From Paenibacillus aurantius (GTDB lineage Bacteria; Bacillota; Bacilli; Paenibacillales; NBRC-103111): a stretch of 64,000 nucleotides of DNA. The notes under the pieces are model-generated. The model saw only the letters and a program-made list of their open reading frames with translations. It did no database searches and was not told the DNA's origin. The position numbers and the translations under genes were made by a program. Shown here one piece after another: positions 61,004 through 64,000 of the stretch. The stretch spans positions 3,506,001 through 3,570,000 of the forward strand of contig NZ_CP130318.1 in the NCBI RefSeq assembly GCF_032268605.1, written 5' to 3'. Position 1 is the first letter of the stretch; the number at the start of each line of letters is the position of its first letter.

Positions 61004-61813
61004 TCAATGTTGACAATTTTCGCAGTAAAAGCATTTCCGGGAAGCAAGCTCTACCTGGATGACTGGACGTCCGCAGCGCAAGCAGGGCTCTCCTTTCCGG
61101 TCGTACACGCGGCAGCGTTCGTTGTAGCCGCCCGTTAACCGGTCTCCCTTATACAAGGGATCCTCCATGTACCCGCCGTAAGCGACCGCCTCTTTTAACA
61201 CCGCCTGCATGGAGATAGACAAGCGCCTCGTTTCCGGCCCGGTCAGGGTAGGCAAGGTTCGGGACGGCAGAAGGCCCGCTTCGAAACAAATCTCATCGGA
61301 ATAACAGTTCCCGATTCCCGACAGGAAGCTTTGGTCGACCAAGGTGGTCTTGAGTATCCCTCTCTTGCCGGATAGAAGACCGGTGAGCCGCTCTGCGGTA
61401 AAATCGGGGGAAAGCGGCTCCGGCCCCAGCTTGCCGAGCAGGCTTTCCACCTCCGCCTCCTTATGCAGATGCAAATAGCCAAGCCGCAGCCCGATGAAAT
61501 AAAGACGCTCGTCCCCGAAGCTCACTTCCACCTGAACGGTCCGGTCCGGCTTGTCCTCCGGTCTTCCATAGAACATCCAGCCCCCCAGCATCAAGTGAAG
61601 GAGCAACTTTTCCCCGCTCGACAGATAGAAAAGAAGGTGCTTGGCCCTTCTTTCGATCCCGGTTATGGAATTGCCGATTAAGGTTTCTCGGAAAACCGGA
61701 ACCGGCACATTGATGGATTTCTCCCGTCCTACTTCAACGTCTGTTAGGGGACGATCTATTATTCGCGAAGAGAGCAGCCTTCTATAGGTTTCCATTTCCG
61801 GCAATTCGGGCAT
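61004..61813 (-). CDS. Fpg/Nei family DNA glycosylase
   Basis: 269 residues. MPELPEMETYRRLL gives Pro1 (after Met removal) and Glu2, the catalytic pair; the helix-two-turn-helix lies near 150-180 (DQSFLSGIGNCYSDEICFEAG) and a zinc finger C-terminal CLRCGRP and CFYCENC ends it. It removes oxidised bases such as 8-oxoguanine. Whether it is Fpg or Nei is not fixed by sequence alone. Linked to nfo as an operon. Confidence 0.88.
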   Translation of the reverse strand: MPELPEMETYRRLLSSRIIDRPLTDVEVGREKSINVPVPVFRETLIGNSITGIERRAKHLLFYLSSGEKLLLHLMLGGWMFYGRPEDKPDRTVQVEVSFGDERLYFIGLRLGYLHLHKEAEVESLLGKLGPEPLSPDFTAERLTGLLSGKRGILKTTLVDQSFLSGIGNCYSDEICFEAGLLPSRTLPTLTGPETRRLSISMQAVLKEAVAYGGYMEDPLYKGDRLTGGYNERCRVYDRKGEPCLRCGRPVIQVELASRKCFYCENCQH

Positions 61814-61937
61814 AGGGTTTCCTCCACCACTATCGATATCTCCTTAGTTTTCCACCATCCCTTCCTTTTTATTCCTGACCATCCTTCATCCCCGAACCGA
61901 ACCATCATGGTATTCTCATCCGTTCACGTCCCAAGAC

Positions 61938-63215
61938 TTAGAAAAGAGTCGGGTGAGACGGCTCCTTCGGAGAGGTCTTCCCCATCGCTTTATCGCGCTT
62001 GAGTCGAAGACGGTCCACCCGCTTGTTCAGCTGCTCCAGCTGACTCCTCTGCTTGGCGGTTCCCCTCGACAGCCTGCTGCGGGTCCACGCCTGGCTCAAC
62101 GCCTCCTCGGCATAATACAAGGCGGTTCCGAAGTCCTTTCTCTTATGCTCATAGAACATGGCAAGCTCCACCAGCGGCTCCAACGAATGCAGCGAATGGC
62201 CTTTCTGGAAATCGGCGGCCTTTGTCCAGAGCTCCACCGCTTTCCGCTCTTCCCCTCTTTTCTTGAAAGAAGCGGCTATCTGCACCCAATATCCGGCGGA
62301 AGCCTCCTCCGGCCGGTCCAGAAGGTGTCCGAACACTTCTGAGGCATGCTCGTGCTGTCCCATTCTGTCCAGCCATAACCCGAGCCGGAACACCTCTTCC
62401 TCCACCATAAGAAAATAGGGCAGCTCGCCGGCCAATGCCCGGCTGAAGTGAACCGCCAGTCCCGCAAGCGACAAAATGTCGTGCTCGTTATGCACGAACA
62501 CTCCTTCCATCACTTTAGGATCGTGCTCGGCCAGATACTCAAAATAAAGCGTGGGGGCTAAGGAGCCCGGCACATCCTCTGTCCGGTTGAAAGCCAAATG
62601 CTGCTCTTCCACCTTACCCAGCCGGCAGGAGGGCATCGTATGCCTCCACAGGCTTCGGGACGGATAGAGAAAATCAAGATGCCGCAGGGAATCGTCCAAC
62701 TCCATGCGGTTAAGCACGTACCGGTTCTTTACGAGCGGCCAGTCGAAGGTCCGGCCGTTATAGGACACCAAGTGAGTGAAGCGGCCGATGATGGATTGGA
62801 CGTAAGCCAGCATCGCCATCTCTTCCGCGGGGTTCCGGATAAACAGCTGCTCTACGACAAACTCCTCTTCTTGGTAGAACCCCAACCCCAGCATAAACGG
62901 AACATTGCCGGCTCCTACCCCAAGCCCGGTTGTCTCGGTATCCAGAAACAGCAGGCACTCCGGGTGAACCGGGAAGCCCGGATGGAAGGCCTGTAAGCCA
63001 TCGGCATATTCATGCAGGTCCCCCAGCCGGTGTTTGCCGTGCTTGTGGGTCAGCGGATAGCGGCAGGAGCGCTTGATGAACGAACCCCAATCGTTGATCT
63101 CCATAACGGCCTGAAGCTGCTCCCAGTCTCCTCCTAACGCCTCTGTCCTTACCGCCGGCTTCTGTTCCGCCGTGGTCCGTTTAAGCCGGTTTAACCGGTC
63201 CTTGAGCCCGCTCAT
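61938..63215 (-). CDS. mrfB: RNase H-like exonuclease MrfB (YprB)
   Basis: 425 residues. A DEDD-type exonuclease fold: LFLDTETTGLG near residue 90 (first acids), SYNGRTFDWPLVKNRY near 150, HNEHDILSLAGL near 243 with catalytic acid; the C-terminal part from about 285 has TPR-like helices. YprB (MrfB) acts with YprA (MrfA) in repair of mitomycin C lesions in Bacillus subtilis. It lies 16 bases after mrfA, as in that species. Confidence 0.88.
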   Translation of the reverse strand: MSGLKDRLNRLKRTTAEQKPAVRTEALGGDWEQLQAVMEINDWGSFIKRSCRYPLTHKHGKHRLGDLHEYADGLQAFHPGFPVHPECLLFLDTETTGLGVGAGNVPFMLGLGFYQEEEFVVEQLFIRNPAEEMAMLAYVQSIIGRFTHLVSYNGRTFDWPLVKNRYVLNRMELDDSLRHLDFLYPSRSLWRHTMPSCRLGKVEEQHLAFNRTEDVPGSLAPTLYFEYLAEHDPKVMEGVFVHNEHDILSLAGLAVHFSRALAGELPYFLMVEEEVFRLGLWLDRMGQHEHASEVFGHLLDRPEEASAGYWVQIAASFKKRGEERKAVELWTKAADFQKGHSLHSLEPLVELAMFYEHKRKDFGTALYYAEEALSQAWTRSRLSRGTAKQRSQLEQLNKRVDRLRLKRDKAMGKTSPKEPSHPTLF

Positions 63216-63231
63216 GGCCGGACTCCAAGCT

Positions 63232-64000
63232 CTACAGCTGCTTCAGGAGCTGTATACTTTTGTGTTTGCCGTTGATTCCTTCTATTTCGGTTCCTATACA
63301 TGATGGGCATCCATCCTTACATGGGCACTTTTGAATTAAGGTGCTGGCCGCCTGTTTGACTTCGTCAATTCGTTTGTACACATCTTCGGCCAATCCGATT
63401 CCTCCCGGATAATGGTCATAGACGAATATGGTGGGCAGTCCCGTATGAGCCGCTTTGATCTGGGAAACCACGTGAATATCCCTGCGGTCGCACATGGCCA
63501 TAACCGGAACGATGTGCTTCAGCACGTTGGCTATCCCGAGCAGCAGCTGCTCCAGGGTCTTCTTTCCGAGCTCGGGATCCGTTTCCCTCCATTCGATCCA
63601 GGCGGCACTCGTATGCAGCTCTTCTTCCGGCAGGTGAATCGGACCGGATCCGATATTTTCGAAGGTCGTCAGCTTGATCTTCTTGAAAATGGTCGGCATG
63701 ACGTTGACCGCTACATCTCCGAAATGCACGGCGGTTCTCTCCCGGCTCGTTGTCCGGTCCAGTTCCAGAACCTTAAGATTGACGGCCAGATTGGCATCCG
63801 TATAATATTCGACATCGACTTCCCGGACATAAGCTTTCTTATGCTCCCAGTCCAGCTTCTCCACTTGATACTGCACGCCCTCATGAAGATAGATGGCCTC
63901 GTCATGAAGCAGGGTCATGGCGCTGAAGCGATCCATCTCGCCGATGATTCTTACGTTGGCGACGTCCGACTGGTCGACGATGACCACGTTCTCCTGGGAA
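63232..64000 (-). CDS. mrfA: MrfA (YprA) helicase, C-terminal part, cut by window edge
   Basis: The C-terminal 256 codons visible; the frame is open to the right edge (SQEN before the first GTG at 63987), so the gene begins outside the window. The DUF1998 region (FVYDHYPGGIGLAEDVYKRI near 63360-63430) ends in CPCKDGCPSC, the four-cysteine cluster of MrfA, probably metal-binding. Helicase motifs lie outside the window. With MrfB it repairs mitomycin C damage independently of UvrABC. Confidence 0.85.
   Translation of the reverse strand, partial: SQENVVIVDQSDVANVRIIGEMDRFSAMTLLHDEAIYLHEGVQYQVEKLDWEHKKAYVREVDVEYYTDANLAVNLKVLELDRTTSRERTAVHFGDVAVNVMPTIFKKIKLTTFENIGSGPIHLPEEELHTSAAWIEWRETDPELGKKTLEQLLLGIANVLKHIVPVMAMCDRRDIHVVSQIKAAHTGLPTIFVYDHYPGGIGLAEDVYKRIDEVKQAASTLIQKCPCKDGCPSCIGTEIEGINGKHKSIQLLKQL

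Noticed and set aside
1-64000. CRISPR arrays, insertion sequences, prophage, attachment sites
   Set aside because: No repeated spacer pattern, transposase, integrase or flanking direct repeats were seen anywhere in the window.

Overview
The window looks like a chromosomal segment of a high-GC, endospore-forming member of the Bacillales, most like Paenibacillus. The evidence is bacillithiol genes (bshB2, yojF, ytxJ), KapB, a YjcZ-like small protein, YpbS/DUF2533, MrfA/MrfB (YprA/YprB), an LTA-synthase-like enzyme, T-box control of ilvA, strong AGGAGG ribosome sites and frequent TTG/GTG starts. Nearly all genes lie on the minus strand. I saw no phage, transposon, rRNA or CRISPR array.

Layout. 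1-12.9 kb is housekeeping: a left-truncated GT4 glycosyltransferase, M20 dipeptidase, bshB2-yojF, a CGNR regulator divergent from a DinB-like gene across two palindromic elements, tRNA-Gln, tdk, an LtaS-like gene, an orphan SNF2 C-terminal half, EcsC, YtxJ and a phosphodiesterase. 12.9-31.8 kb is one large carbohydrate locus: ROK kinase, SIS isomerase, DeoR regulator, DUF1537 kinase, class II aldolase, GH38 alpha-mannosidase, MBL hydrolase, fructose-bisphosphate-type aldolase, FGGY kinase, racemase-like protein, second GH38, ABC importer, PHP phosphatase and a second DeoR regulator. Two promoters in it carry the same palindrome, GGTTAG-N-AACC, at the same place relative to the -10 box. 31.9-45.6 kb is mixed: TIGR01777 and TRIC proteins, AIM24, KapB, thioredoxin, three ABC-F ATPases, M42 peptidase and ASCH protein.

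45.7-57.8 kb is a Tad/Flp pilus operon (TadZ, TadA, TadB, TadC, Flp pilin, two TadE-like pseudopilins, a large TadG-like protein, prepilin peptidase). It ends in an FHA-domain protein and is preceded by a Ser/Thr kinase fused to a ParA/MinD-like domain with a broken P-loop. A long hairpin terminator that is fully paired only in the minus-strand RNA sits between the kinase and tadZ. The tadE-like gene appears to start at ATT, overlapping the stop of the gene before it.

57.9-64 kb holds a T-box-controlled threonine deaminase without an ACT domain (also with an apparent ATT start), a YlmA-like ABC ATPase, and a repair cluster: endonuclease IV, Fpg/Nei glycosylase, MrfB, and the C-terminal end of MrfA cut by the right edge. 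The most promising candidates for undescribed biology are the kinase-ParA fusion plus FHA protein around the Tad operon, and the two-mannosidase catabolic locus, which combines parts not found together in any pathway I can name.
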